Position numbers and translations under genes: made by a program. A stretch of 64,000 nucleotides of DNA from Bradyrhizobium sp. 4. Lineage in GTDB: Bacteria > Pseudomonadota > Alphaproteobacteria > Rhizobiales > Xanthobacteraceae. Below are positions 7,791 to 16,800 of this stretch, piece by piece (position 1 is the first letter of the stretch; each line of letters opens with the position of its first letter). Location of the stretch: positions 7,528,001 to 7,592,000 of the forward strand of contig NZ_CP064686.1 of the NCBI RefSeq assembly GCF_023100905.1, given 5' to 3'. The notes under the pieces were generated by a model. It made no database searches and was not told where the DNA came from. It worked only from the letters and a program-made list of their open reading frames with translations.

Positions 7791-9392
7791 CTAAGATGGC
7801 GGAGTAACCACCACCCCCTCGTTGCCACGCAAATCCAGCACGCCTTCGATCCGCTCCCCCTCGCGATCCAGAAATGTCGACAGCAGAATCTCGCTGCCAA
7901 ATCTGATCGCGCTGGTAGTGACCACGATCGGCTCAGGGCCGAGATTGAGCACCACGATCACCGCCCTGCCCTCGGCCTCGCGGCGATAGACCAGGAGATC
8001 GCCTTGCGCCGCGATCGGATGATAGTCGCCCGCGACCAGCGGCGGACAGCCCTTGCGCAACGCGATCAGGCGCTTGTAGAGCGTCAGGATCGAACGTGAA
8101 TCGGCTTCGACATCGACGACGTTGTTGAGGATGCGATCCTCCGGCAGCGGCAGCCATGGCCTGACGTCCGAGAAACCGGCGAAGTTGGACGAATCCCACT
8201 GCATCGGCGTGCGACAGCCGTCGCGGCCGACACCGATGCCGGGCACGTTCTTCTCGAAGGGGTCCCGCACATCCTCAGGCGCGATCGCGAGCTGATGCAT
8301 GCCGATCTCGTCGCCGTAATAGAGCGTCGGCGTGCCGCGCAGCGTCAGCAGCAGCATGGCGGCGACGCGGGCCTGCTCCGGCCCGACGCGGCTTGCGACG
8401 CGCGGGCGATCGTGATTGCCGAGCACCCAATTCGGCCAGGCGCCCTTCGGCAGCGCCTTCTCGTAATCCTCGACGATCTTCTCGATCGAGCGCGCGCTCC
8501 AGAAGGTCTGGAGCAGCGCGAAATTGAACGGCATCTGCGCGCCGGTGAGATCGTTGCCGTAATAGGCCATCAGGCGATGCAGCGGCAGATAGATCTCGCC
8601 GATCAGGACGCGGGCATCATAAGCATCCGTGACGCGGCGCATCTCGGCGATAACGTCGTGCACCTCCGGCTGGTCGGTGGAATATTGCGTGAGGATCGTT
8701 TCGTTGGGCGGCCGGCCCTCGACATAATGCGGATTTTGCGGGTTGTCGCGGAACTCGGCGTCCTTGATCAGGTGCCAGATCACGTCGACGCGAAAGCCAT
8801 CGACGCCCTTCTCCAGCCAGAACCGCATCACGTCATAGATCGCCGCGCGGACATCGGGATTGCGCCAGTTGAGGTCCGGCTGCTGGGCGAGGAAGGCGTG
8901 ATAGTAGTATTGACCGGTCGTCTCGTCGAACTCCCACGCGCTGCCGCCGAACTCGGACAGCCAATTGTTCGGCACGCCGCCACCATCGCCCGGATCGCGC
9001 CAGATGTACCAATCGCGTTTCGGATTGTCGCGCGAGGAGCGGCTCTCGACGAACCAGGGGTGCTGGTCCGAGGTGTGGTTCGGCACGAGGTCGAGGATCA
9101 GCTTGAGGCCGTTGTCATGCGCGGCGGCAAGAAGCGCATCGAAATCCGCCATCGTGCCGAACAGCGGCTCGATGCCGGTGTAGTCGGAGATGTCGTAGCC
9201 GAAATCGGCCATTGGCGAGGGGAAGATTGGCGACAGCCAGATCGCGTCGACGCCGAGCGATTTCACATAAGGCAGCCGCTGCAAAATGCCGGCGAGATCG
9301 CCGACCCCGTCGCCGTTTGAATCCTGAAAGGAGCGCGGGTAGACCTGATAGAAGATGCCGTCGCGCCACCAATTGCTGCCGCCCTGAGCCAT
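7791..9392 (-). CDS. GH13 alpha-glucosidase (oligo-1,6-glucosidase type)
   Basis: A 533-residue cytoplasmic GH13 enzyme that hydrolyses alpha-linked glucosides such as maltose, isomaltose or trehalulose. Conserved regions: DLVPNHTSDQHPWF (101-114), GFRVDVIWH with nucleophile Asp203, LIGEIYLP with acid/base Glu266, and VLGNHDRPRV with Asp328. N-terminal WWRDGIFYQVYPRSFQDSNG is the standard opening of this subfamily. The frame is open 64 codons further up, but those overlap the start of the divergent gene at 9563 and lack homology, so I choose the ATG at 9392 with GGATGGA upstream. It is convergent with the TreS-like gene, suggesting linked metabolism of disaccharides. Confidence 0.9.
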   Translation of the reverse strand: MAQGGSNWWRDGIFYQVYPRSFQDSNGDGVGDLAGILQRLPYVKSLGVDAIWLSPIFPSPMADFGYDISDYTGIEPLFGTMADFDALLAAAHDNGLKLILDLVPNHTSDQHPWFVESRSSRDNPKRDWYIWRDPGDGGGVPNNWLSEFGGSAWEFDETTGQYYYHAFLAQQPDLNWRNPDVRAAIYDVMRFWLEKGVDGFRVDVIWHLIKDAEFRDNPQNPHYVEGRPPNETILTQYSTDQPEVHDVIAEMRRVTDAYDARVLIGEIYLPLHRLMAYYGNDLTGAQMPFNFALLQTFWSARSIEKIVEDYEKALPKGAWPNWVLGNHDRPRVASRVGPEQARVAAMLLLTLRGTPTLYYGDEIGMHQLAIAPEDVRDPFEKNVPGIGVGRDGCRTPMQWDSSNFAGFSDVRPWLPLPEDRILNNVVDVEADSRSILTLYKRLIALRKGCPPLVAGDYHPIAAQGDLLVYRREAEGRAVIVVLNLGPEPIVVTTSAIRFGSEILLSTFLDREGERIEGVLDLRGNEGVVVTPPS

Positions 9393-9562
9393 GCGGGAAA
9401 TCCATCCAAAACTGCTTCTCGCGCGGGAGAACGCGGAAGGAGCGCCCCGGTTCAAAACAGCAGGCGAATTGGGACGGCCGTGTGACGATGTCCGCCGCTG
9501 TTCCCGAGCCCGGGGGCAAATCTTTTGCTTGGCGGCATGGCAAAAATCGGCATTGTGGCGCC

Positions 9563-10243
9563 ATGACAGAGCAAAACGAGACACAAGCCCAGGCAGGCGC
9601 GAAGGCGGGCGCGATCATCGTCCCCGTGACGCTGTTCGAGCAGAATTGCACCATCATCTGGGACGAGCCTTCCAAGAAGGCCGTGGTGATCGATCCCGGC
9701 GGCGACGTGCCGAAGATCCTGGACGCCATCAAGCAGACCGGCGTCACCGTGGAGAAGATCTGGCTCACTCACGGCCATATCGACCATGTCGGCGGCGCGG
9801 CTGAACTGCGCGACGCGCTGAAGGTGCCGATTGAGGGCCCGCACGTCGCGGACAAATTCCTGCTCGACAACGTGGTCGAGAGCGGCGCGCGCTTCGGCAT
9901 GAGCGGGGTGCGCAATTTCGAGCCGGACCGCTGGCTCGACGAAGGCGACAGCGTGGCGATCGGCGATCTCCAGTTCGAGATCTATCATTGCCCCGGCCAC
10001 TCGCCCGGCAGCGTGGTGTTCTTCAACAAGGACTTGCGCTTCGCCCATGTCGGCGACGTCCTGTTCGCTGGCTCGGTCGGACGCACCGATCTGCCCGGCG
10101 GCAGTCATGCGACCCTGATCGAGTCGATCAAGACCAAGCTGCTTCCGCTCGGCGACGATGTCGGCTTCATCTGCGGCCACGGCGCCGGCTCGAGCATCGG
10201 CCAGGAGCGGATGACCAACCCGTTCATCACCGGCGAGATGTGA
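9563..10243 (+). CDS. Metallo-beta-lactamase-fold hydrolase (glyoxalase II-like)
   Basis: A 226-residue MBL-fold protein. The metal-binding THGHIDHVGG (His70, His72, Asp74, His75) is intact, as are the GHSPGS histidine, the GDVLF aspartate and the GHGAGSS histidine, so a two-zinc/iron site is likely. The size and the short C-terminus match the YcbL/GloB-like group, which hydrolyses thioesters such as S-lactoylglutathione, rather than true beta-lactamases. The start at 9563 (MTEQNETQ) is chosen because the frame's upstream extension runs into the divergent glucosidase gene. Its stop lies 4 bp from the stop of the convergent HxlR gene. Confidence 0.86.
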   Translation: MTEQNETQAQAGAKAGAIIVPVTLFEQNCTIIWDEPSKKAVVIDPGGDVPKILDAIKQTGVTVEKIWLTHGHIDHVGGAAELRDALKVPIEGPHVADKFLLDNVVESGARFGMSGVRNFEPDRWLDEGDSVAIGDLQFEIYHCPGHSPGSVVFFNKDLRFAHVGDVLFAGSVGRTDLPGGSHATLIESIKTKLLPLGDDVGFICGHGAGSSIGQERMTNPFITGEM

Positions 10244-10247
10244 ACGC

Positions 10248-10628
10248 CTATTCCGCGGCGTCTGCAAACGCTGCGGGCTGGCTCAAGTTGCGGTCGCCCC
10301 AGTCGCGGATGGCGGCCACGACGGGCACAAAGCTCTTGCCCTTGCGGGTGAGGCGATACTCGACCTTCGGCGGCACCTCGCCGAAATCCTTGCGATCGAT
10401 CAGGCCGCTCGCCGTCAGCGCCTTCAACTCGCGGCTCAGCACGCGCGGGGTGATCTCGGCGCTGCCTTCCGTGCCGCGCAACAGGCCGCTGCGGATTTCA
10501 CCATAGCGGCGCGGGCCGTCCTTGAGGTCCCAGACGATGCGCAGCTTGTACTTGCCGCTGATCATCTTCTGAAAGGCCGCGACCGGACAGTTGCGCGCGG
10601 GGACAGTCTTTGTCCTTTCCCTGGCCAT
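10248..10628 (-). CDS. HxlR-family transcriptional regulator
   Basis: A 126-residue winged-helix regulator. The N-terminal NCPV places a cysteine at residue 14, the conserved position of the HxlR family, which in some members (HypR, QorR, YodB) senses oxidants or quinones. The recognition region reads ITPRVLSRELKALTASGLIDRK, and the wing ends with PPKVEYRLTRKGKSF. It is divergent from a small monooxygenase-like gene that starts 195 bp away, the normal arrangement for an HxlR protein and its target. A direct repeat in the shared gap (10740-10766) is a candidate binding site. Confidence 0.88.
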   Translation of the reverse strand: MARERTKTVPARNCPVAAFQKMISGKYKLRIVWDLKDGPRRYGEIRSGLLRGTEGSAEITPRVLSRELKALTASGLIDRKDFGEVPPKVEYRLTRKGKSFVPVVAAIRDWGDRNLSQPAAFADAAE

Positions 10629-10739
10629 GTCGTTTCCTCCATGTGCGAGCTTTTTTGTTTTGACGCGTTTTCTTCACGCGAACCGGTATCCACTTCGCTC
10701 GAAAACGCTTTGGCCGAGCATAGGAGCGACGCCGAAAAA

Positions 10740-10766
10740 GTCCATACTATCAATTTTGTCCATACT
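10740..10766. promoter_or_regulatory. Direct repeat in the HxlR/monooxygenase gap
   Basis: GTCCATACT occurs twice, at 10740-10748 and 10758-10766, 18 bp apart start to start with an A/T-rich spacer. It lies in the divergent gap between the HxlR gene and the small gene at 10824. This is a candidate operator for the HxlR regulator; the protein-DNA link is inference. Confidence 0.4.
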
Positions 10767-10823
10767 TGCAGGATCGCATCCAGCACGCAGATGATGACGC
10801 ACAACGCCAACAGGGAGCGTCAC

Positions 10824-11126
10824 ATGAAGCACTTCATGATCCGATACGAATTCAAGAACGGCACGACGGAGGCCTGGCACCAGGAGGTCGGCCGCTTCAT
10901 CAAGGCGATCGACGGCGATCCGGAGCTGAAAGGACGGATCGGCTATCGCGTCCTGAAGAACCGCGACAATGGCAGCTATTTCCATCTCGCCAGCGTCAGC
11001 GACGAAGCCGCGCAAAAGGCGCTGCAATCGCGCGACTTCTTCAAGGCCTATCAGGAGATGACGCGCAAGGTCGCCGGCGGCGAGGTGACGGCGACTCCGA
11101 TCGAATGGATCGGCGCGACGGCCTGA
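10824..11126 (+). CDS. Small antibiotic-biosynthesis-monooxygenase-like protein
   Basis: A 100-residue protein (MKHFMIRYEFKNGTTEAWHQEV...) with the alternating beta-alpha pattern of the dimeric ferredoxin-like ABM/EthD fold. No catalytic signature can be read from the sequence alone. The ATG at 10824 follows CAGGGAG; upstream in-frame codons add only a poorly conserved leader. It is divergent from an HxlR-type regulator, an arrangement usually seen for quinone- or electrophile-detoxifying enzymes, so a role in quinone or small-aromatic modification is plausible but not shown. Its stop is 1 bp from the stop of the convergent esterase gene. Confidence 0.72.
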   Translation: MKHFMIRYEFKNGTTEAWHQEVGRFIKAIDGDPELKGRIGYRVLKNRDNGSYFHLASVSDEAAQKALQSRDFFKAYQEMTRKVAGGEVTATPIEWIGATA

Positions 11127-11127
11127 C

Positions 11128-12288
11128 TTATTTCATCAATCCCGCGGCGGTGAGCGCGCGCGTGATGATCTGGCCGAGATCGAAGCCGCGGGCCTCCTCG
11201 CGCTTCGGCTCGGCCGGCTCTTCGGCGACAGCGGCGCGAATCGAGCGGGCCAGATGCGGCGCGGACGAGCGGGCCGGCGTCGGCTCGGCCTTCTTCGCTG
11301 CGTCGGGGATCCAGCCGGTGAGGCCGAAGAATTTGGCGATGTGATAGGACGAGGAGATGCCGGCCTCGATCAGGAACGCGCCTTCCACGCCATAGCGCTG
11401 GTCGTTGTCGGCAAGGCCGAGCGGCGTGCCGTGGGCCATATCGGTGATGGCGTAGGACTCGACGAGAGTCTCGCCGTCCTTGTTCCACCAGGCCTGGCGC
11501 GGATAGCCGTCGATGTCAGTTTCCGCCATCGGCGCCTCAGGCAGATCGTGCAGGTCGAGCCATTGCTTGACTATCTCGTTGGCATTGCCGGGGTTGACGG
11601 TGCGATCGGCGCTGCCGTGCCACACCGAGATCCTGGGCCAGGGCCCGCGATGATCCGAGGCCCGCCGCACCAGATCGCCAAGTTCGCGCGCCGGCCGCTC
11701 CGGGGAATGAAACATGCCGTCGAGCGCCTCGCGCAGATTGGTCGCGATGCCGTAGGGAAGTCCCGCGATGACCGCACCGGCCGCGAAGACTTCGGGATAG
11801 GTCGCGAGCATCACCGACGTCATGCCGCCGCCGGCCGACAGGCCCGTGATGAAGATGCGGCGGGGATCGATGCGATGCGTCTCGGTCATATGCGCGATCA
11901 TCTCGCGAATCGAGCACGCCTCGCCGCTGTCCCGCGCCGTGTCTTCCGGATTGAACCAGTTGAAGCAGGTGTTGCTGTTGTTGACGCGCTGCTGCTCGGG
12001 CATCAACAGCGCGAAGCCGTAGTGCTCGGCGAGCGTCGACCATCCGGCACCGAGGTCGTAGCTTGCCGCCGTCTGGCCGCAGCCGTGCAGCACGACGACG
12101 AGCGCGCGCGGCTTCTGCAGTTGCGGCGGCACGAACGCGAACAGGCGCAGATTGCCGGGATTGTCGCCGAAGCCCGTAACCTCTTGCAATGGACTGGACG
12201 CATCGGCGCTCCTGCCAAACTCGGCGAAGCGCAATCCGTCCAGCTTTGGCAGACGTCTCAAGAGATCGACATTTCTGGTTAACGACAC
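11128..12288 (-). CDS. PHB depolymerase-family esterase
   Basis: A 386-residue alpha/beta hydrolase of the extracellular PHB depolymerase/LpqC family. The oxyanion region is LVVVLHGCGQTAASYD, the lipase box is FITGLSAGGGMTS, and a late MAHGTP supplies the likely catalytic histidine. NNSNTCFNWFNPEDTARDSGEA is a family hallmark. I start at a GTG at 12288 (M-SLTRNVDLL) because it has a clear AGGAG 6-7 bases upstream, whereas the open frame further up lacks one. No signal peptide is visible, so secretion is doubtful and the natural substrate could be another polyester or an aryl ester. Confidence 0.83.
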   Translation of the reverse strand: MSLTRNVDLLRRLPKLDGLRFAEFGRSADASSPLQEVTGFGDNPGNLRLFAFVPPQLQKPRALVVVLHGCGQTAASYDLGAGWSTLAEHYGFALLMPEQQRVNNSNTCFNWFNPEDTARDSGEACSIREMIAHMTETHRIDPRRIFITGLSAGGGMTSVMLATYPEVFAAGAVIAGLPYGIATNLREALDGMFHSPERPARELGDLVRRASDHRGPWPRISVWHGSADRTVNPGNANEIVKQWLDLHDLPEAPMAETDIDGYPRQAWWNKDGETLVESYAITDMAHGTPLGLADNDQRYGVEGAFLIEAGISSSYHIAKFFGLTGWIPDAAKKAEPTPARSSAPHLARSIRAAVAEEPAEPKREEARGFDLGQIITRALTAAGLMK

Positions 12289-12429
12289 GGCAACTCCTGG
12301 CAGGCGACGTTCAACGTCCACCCAAACCAAATAGTTGCTGCAGCGCAAAATAAAAAGACCGTGTGCTGTCGATGACGCGCTAAATCGCAGGAAAACCTGC
12401 AGAAATCCGCACGTATTAACCGCGATGCC

Positions 12430-13842
12430 TCAACTTCGTGCAGATGCGCGGCGCATCCACGCCAGGAATGCGGCGCAGATCATGATTAATGTCACGAACA
12501 GCGCGAGCGAGACGAGAAATCCTGCGCGCGCTGATTGCACGGCTTCGGCGGCAAAAAACACGGCGCCGATTGCGGCCACTCCGGCCGCATTTCCGATCTG
12601 CGCCGTGGTGCCGTAAATGCCGGAGGCAGAACCTGCGGCCACAGGCTTCACCGTCGAGAGCACCGCGCCGGACAGCGGCGCCATCACCAGCCCCTGACCG
12701 TAGCCGAAGACGATCATGGTGAGCGCGAGCAGGAGCGCGGACGGCGCATCGACAGAGAACGCGACAAGCGCAAGCGCCGCGAGGCCCGCAATCTGAAGCG
12801 CGCAACCTTCGATCAAGACCCTGGTGCCGCGATGGCGCGCCCGTGCACCACTATGGCGCGAGGCCACGACGAAAGCGAGCGCGAGCGGAATGAAGGCCAT
12901 GCCGGCCGCGAGCGGCGGGATGTTCAGCCCTCGCTGCATGAACAACGTCATGACCAGATAGAACGAGAGATTGGCACAGAAGAAAAAGAATGCCGCGCCA
13001 AGGCCGCGCAGGAAAGCGGCGTTTGCCAGCAGCGAGAGATCGATCAGCGGCATGCCGCCGGCGCGTGCGACCGCATGCTCCAGTTTCGGGAATGCCAGGA
13101 GAATCACGGCGCCGATCGCCATCACCAGACACAGCCACGGCGCCCAGCCGACATCGTGACCGAGCAGCAGCGGACCGGTCATGCAGAGCAATCCGGCGAA
13201 CAGGACGACGCTGCCCGCGATATCGAGCCGCGTGCCGGCGCGATGCGGCACCGAGGGCATGATGCGCCAGGCCGCAGCCGCGATGACGAGACCGCACGGC
13301 ACATTGACGAAGAATACCGAGCGCCAGCCGGTGCCGGCGAGATCGATCGTGACCAGGAGACCGCCGAGCACAAAGCCCGCGGCACCCGCGAGTCCCAGCA
13401 CGATGCCGTAGATGGCGAAGGCGCGGTTGCGCTGTCCGTCGGTGAACAGGAGATGCAGCGTCGCCAGCACCTGCGGCACCATCAGCGCGGCGGAAGCACC
13501 CTGTGTCAGCCGCGCGACGATCAATTCCGCACCGGATTGCGCCAGTCCGCACCACAGCGACGTCAGGGTGAAACCGAGCAGGCCAGCCAGGAACACGTTC
13601 CTGGTGCCGTGAATGTCGCCAAGCCGGCCGCCGGTGACGACCAGCGTAGCATAGGCGATCAGGTAGATCGCGATGACGGATTCGATCTGCGCAGGCGATG
13701 CCTTCAACTCGACCGCGATGGTCGGAATGGCGACGTTGACCACGAAAGCATCGACGCCGAACATGAACTGGGCGGCCACGACGATCGCCAGCACCCACCA
13801 GCGACGCGACGTATCGATCTGCTTTGTGACGGTTTGATGCAT
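12430..13842 (-). CDS. MFS transporter, DHA2 (14-helix drug exporter) family
   Basis: A 470-residue membrane protein with about 14 hydrophobic helices. Motif A appears in the first loop as GGRLGDIHGTRNVF, and antiporter motif C-like sequence follows in the fifth helix (GLAGAAGFVLGGLLV). The opening WWVLAIVVAAQFMFGVDAFVVNVAIPTI, with the Asp in helix 1 (motif D1), identifies the proton-coupled DHA2 group (EmrB/QacA-like). It would expel toxic compounds from the cytoplasm; the substrate is unknown. No EmrA-like periplasmic adaptor or TetR/MarR regulator lies next to it. The gap to the divergent LLM gene is 234 bp. Confidence 0.88.
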   Translation of the reverse strand: MHQTVTKQIDTSRRWWVLAIVVAAQFMFGVDAFVVNVAIPTIAVELKASPAQIESVIAIYLIAYATLVVTGGRLGDIHGTRNVFLAGLLGFTLTSLWCGLAQSGAELIVARLTQGASAALMVPQVLATLHLLFTDGQRNRAFAIYGIVLGLAGAAGFVLGGLLVTIDLAGTGWRSVFFVNVPCGLVIAAAAWRIMPSVPHRAGTRLDIAGSVVLFAGLLCMTGPLLLGHDVGWAPWLCLVMAIGAVILLAFPKLEHAVARAGGMPLIDLSLLANAAFLRGLGAAFFFFCANLSFYLVMTLFMQRGLNIPPLAAGMAFIPLALAFVVASRHSGARARHRGTRVLIEGCALQIAGLAALALVAFSVDAPSALLLALTMIVFGYGQGLVMAPLSGAVLSTVKPVAAGSASGIYGTTAQIGNAAGVAAIGAVFFAAEAVQSARAGFLVSLALFVTLIMICAAFLAWMRRASARS

Positions 13843-14076
13843 CGGCGCGCGACCTTTCGGATGTCGTTGCCGATCATCGCAGGCCTAATGCGGTGCCGCG
13901 ATTACCTCGAAGGTAGGATGCCCGCGCGTTCCGCCACTGTCTGCGTGCCACGGAGAGGGAGACGACACACGCATGGCTGCATTCCGCCGCGCGGGACATC
14001 GCGCGATTGCGTTCGCTGTCTCCAGCACGTAGCTTCGCGCCACAAACAAGCAAAAAATCAAGCCGGAGAGAACGCC

Positions 14077-15312
14077 ATGGCGCGCCTGAAGTTCGGAGCC
14101 TTCCTTGCCCCGCATCATCCGATCGGGGAGCATCCGATGCTCCAGTTCCGGCGCGATCTCGACCTGGTCGAGCAGTTGGATAGCCTCGGCTATGACGAGT
14201 TCTGGTGCGGCGAGCATCATTCCTCCGGCTGGGAAATGATCGCCTCGCCGGAGATGTTCCTGGCGGCGGCCGGCGAGCGCACCAAGCGGATCAAGCTCGG
14301 CACCGGCGTGGTGTCGCTGCCCTATCACCATCCCTACAACGTCGCGCAGCGCATGGTGCAGCTCGACCACATGACCGGCGGCCGCGCCATCTTCGGCTCC
14401 GGTCCCGGCGCGCTCGCCTCCGACGCGCATACGCTCGGCATCGATCCGATGACGCAGCGCGACCGCCAGGACGAGGCGATCGGGGTGATCCGCCGCCTCT
14501 TCAATGGCGAGCGCGTCACCGCGAAGAGTGACTGGTTCACCATGAACGACGCCGCGCTGCAGCTGCTGCCGTTGCAGGAGGAAATGCCGTTCGTGGTGGC
14601 CTCGCAGATCTCGCCCTCCGGCATGACGCTCGCCGGCAAATACGGCATCGGTATCATCTCGCTGGGTTCGATGACGACGCAGGGGCTGATGTCGCTGCAG
14701 CAGCAATGGCAGTTCGCCGAGGACGCGGCGAAAAAGCACGGCACCAAAGTCGATCGCGCGAACTGGCGCGTGCTGCTGACCTGGCACATCGCCGAGACCC
14801 GCGAGCAGGCGCGCCGCGAGGCCGGCACCGGGCTGATGCGCTGGCACAACGAATATAATGTCGGCACGCTACAGCGGCCGGGCCTGACTGCGTTCGCCTC
14901 ACCCGACGAGGCCGTGGACAAGACCGCTTTCGTCGACGGCGCGGCCTCCGTCATCGGCACGCCCGACGACCTCGTCAAGATGATCAAGAACGTGATGCAG
15001 GTCTCCGGCGGAGTCGGTGCCGTCATCGGCTTCGTGCACGACTGGGCCAACCCGGAGAACACGCGCCGGAGCTGGGACCTTGTCGCGCGCTACGTCGTGC
15101 CCGAGATCAACGGCTACATCGACGGCCTGCGCAAGTCGCAAAAATTCGTGATCGAGAACCGCGCGATCTTCGAGCGCGCGGGACAGGCCGTGATGGCCAA
15201 GATCATGGAAAACGAGAAGGCCGCCGAGGCGCTGAAGGTGACCGGCGCCGGCCGCGTCGCGATTCCGGCCGTCAATGCGCCGGATTTGCAGAAGGAAGCG
15301 GCGAAGCGGTAG
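14077..15312 (+). CDS. LLM-class flavin-dependent oxidoreductase
   Basis: A 411-residue luciferase-like monooxygenase. The N-terminal KFGAFLAPHHPIGEHPM, the FWCGEHHSSG segment and the barrel core KLGTGVVSLPYHHPYNVAQRM are typical of the limonene-monooxygenase/alkanal-type subgroup, which uses reduced FMN or F420 and oxygen to hydroxylate or Baeyer-Villiger-oxidise hydrophobic substrates. The ATG at 14077 has GGAGAG upstream. A much longer open frame extends back across the MFS gene but is only its antisense shadow. A cytochrome P450 follows 62 bp downstream on the same strand, so the two are probably co-transcribed and act on related substrates. Confidence 0.87.
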   Translation: MARLKFGAFLAPHHPIGEHPMLQFRRDLDLVEQLDSLGYDEFWCGEHHSSGWEMIASPEMFLAAAGERTKRIKLGTGVVSLPYHHPYNVAQRMVQLDHMTGGRAIFGSGPGALASDAHTLGIDPMTQRDRQDEAIGVIRRLFNGERVTAKSDWFTMNDAALQLLPLQEEMPFVVASQISPSGMTLAGKYGIGIISLGSMTTQGLMSLQQQWQFAEDAAKKHGTKVDRANWRVLLTWHIAETREQARREAGTGLMRWHNEYNVGTLQRPGLTAFASPDEAVDKTAFVDGAASVIGTPDDLVKMIKNVMQVSGGVGAVIGFVHDWANPENTRRSWDLVARYVVPEINGYIDGLRKSQKFVIENRAIFERAGQAVMAKIMENEKAAEALKVTGAGRVAIPAVNAPDLQKEAAKR

Positions 15313-15374
15313 CGCAGAGTCCTCGTCACGGATTGTGCTATGTTGGCCGGGTCTCGCCAACCGGAGCAATCGTC

Positions 15375-16751
15375 ATGTCGATGCAGAATGTGGCCGCGCC
15401 TGCGCTCGGCTTCACTCCGCCCAAGCGCAACGAGCTGACCCACATCCCCGGCGACGAAGGCTGGCCGATCATCGGCAAGACCTTCCAGGTGCTCGCCGAC
15501 CCCAAGGGGCATATCGAGGCGAATGGTGCCAAATACGGCCTGGTCTATCGCACGCATTTCTTCGGCGAGACCAATGTCGTGCTGCTTGGCCCCGAGGCCA
15601 ACGAACTCGTGCTGTTCGACCAGCAAAAGCTGTTCTCCTCGACCCATGGCTGGAACAAGGTGCTCGGCCTGTTGTTTCCGCGCGGATTGATGCTGCTGGA
15701 TTTCGAGGAGCACCGGCTGCACCGCAAGGCGCTGTCGGTCGCATTCAAGTCCGGACCGATGAAATCGTATCTGAGCGATCTCGACCGCGGCATCGCCGCC
15801 CGCGTCGCGCAGTGGAAGGCAAAGCCCGGCGAGATGCAGCTTTATCCGGCGATGAAGCAGCTCACGCTCGATCTCGCCGCCGCGTCTTTTCTCGGCGCCG
15901 ATATCGGGCCGGAGGTCGACGAGATCAACCGCGCTTTCGTCGACATGGTCGCCGCCGCCGTCGCCCCGATCCGCCGACCGCTGCCCGGCACGCAGATGGC
16001 GGCCGGCGTCAGGGGACGCAAGCGCATCGTCGCTTATTTCCGCGAGCAGATTCCGCTGCGACGCGGCAATCACGGCGGTGATGACCTGTTCTCGCAGCTC
16101 TGCCGCGCAACCCACGAGGACGGCGCGCTGCTCTCGGAACAGGACATCATCGACCACATGAGCTTTCTGATGATGGCGGCGCACGACACGCTGACCTCGT
16201 CACTGACCTCGTTCATCGGCGAGCTCGCGGCAAATCCCGACTGGCAGGACAAGCTTCGCGCGGAGGTCATGGCGCTGGGGCTCGCCCCCGATGCGCCGAG
16301 CAGCTTCGACGATCTCGAAAAGATGCCGCTGTCGGAGATGGCGTTCAAGGAAGCGCTGCGGATCAAGCCGCCGGTGCCCTCAATGCCGCGCCGCGCCATG
16401 CGCGATTTCACTTTCAAGGGCTTTTCGATTCCGGCCGGCACCGCGATCGGCGTCAATCCGCTCTACACCCACCACATGAAGGACATCTGGCCGGAGCCGG
16501 ATCGCTTCGATCCGCTGCGCTTCACCGAGGAGGCCCAGCGCAACCGCCACCGCTTCGCCTGGGTCCCGTTCGGCGGCGGCGCGCATATGTGCCTCGGCCT
16601 GCACTTCGCCTACATGCAGGCCAAATGCTTCGCGCGGCACTTCTTGCAGAACATCGAGGTATCGCTCGAGCCCGGCTACAAGCCGGACTGGCAGATGTGG
16701 CCGATCCCGAAACCGCGCGACGGATTGCGGGTGCGGGTGAAGGCGGTGTGA
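15375..16751 (+). CDS. Cytochrome P450
   Basis: A 458-residue soluble bacterial P450. The I-helix oxygen-binding motif is MAAHDTLTSS, the K-helix ExxR is KEALRIKP, and the haem loop FGGGAHMCLG carries the iron-ligating cysteine at about residue 406. There is no membrane anchor, so a ferredoxin partner is expected; none is encoded nearby. The start at 15375 (MSMQNVAAP) has CGGAG upstream; a start 14 codons earlier lacks support. It probably shares an operon with the LLM oxidoreductase in front. The substrate is unknown; the overall layout resembles the CYP51/CYP120-like class that acts on terpenoids or sterol-like lipids. Confidence 0.92.
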   Translation: MSMQNVAAPALGFTPPKRNELTHIPGDEGWPIIGKTFQVLADPKGHIEANGAKYGLVYRTHFFGETNVVLLGPEANELVLFDQQKLFSSTHGWNKVLGLLFPRGLMLLDFEEHRLHRKALSVAFKSGPMKSYLSDLDRGIAARVAQWKAKPGEMQLYPAMKQLTLDLAAASFLGADIGPEVDEINRAFVDMVAAAVAPIRRPLPGTQMAAGVRGRKRIVAYFREQIPLRRGNHGGDDLFSQLCRATHEDGALLSEQDIIDHMSFLMMAAHDTLTSSLTSFIGELAANPDWQDKLRAEVMALGLAPDAPSSFDDLEKMPLSEMAFKEALRIKPPVPSMPRRAMRDFTFKGFSIPAGTAIGVNPLYTHHMKDIWPEPDRFDPLRFTEEAQRNRHRFAWVPFGGGAHMCLGLHFAYMQAKCFARHFLQNIEVSLEPGYKPDWQMWPIPKPRDGLRVRVKAV

Positions 16752-16761
16752 GCATCGCAGT

Positions 16762-16797
16762 CGTCATTGCTTCGTCGCTTCGCTCCTCGCAATGACG
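16762..16797. repeat. Short CGTCATTGC palindromic repeat
   Basis: CGTCATTGC at 16762-16770 pairs with GCAATGACG at 16789-16797 around a TTCG-rich core. It is a short relative of the element at 40761-40847. It lies 10 bp after the P450 stop and 4 bp before the stop of the convergent SDR gene, so the hairpin may also act as a transcription stop for both genes. Confidence 0.65.
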
Positions 16798-16800
16798 AAA

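Noticed and set aside
12535..15312. 925-codon open frame on the plus strand
   Set aside because: The first two-thirds are the antisense of the MFS gene; the real gene starts at 14077 with a clear ribosome site.
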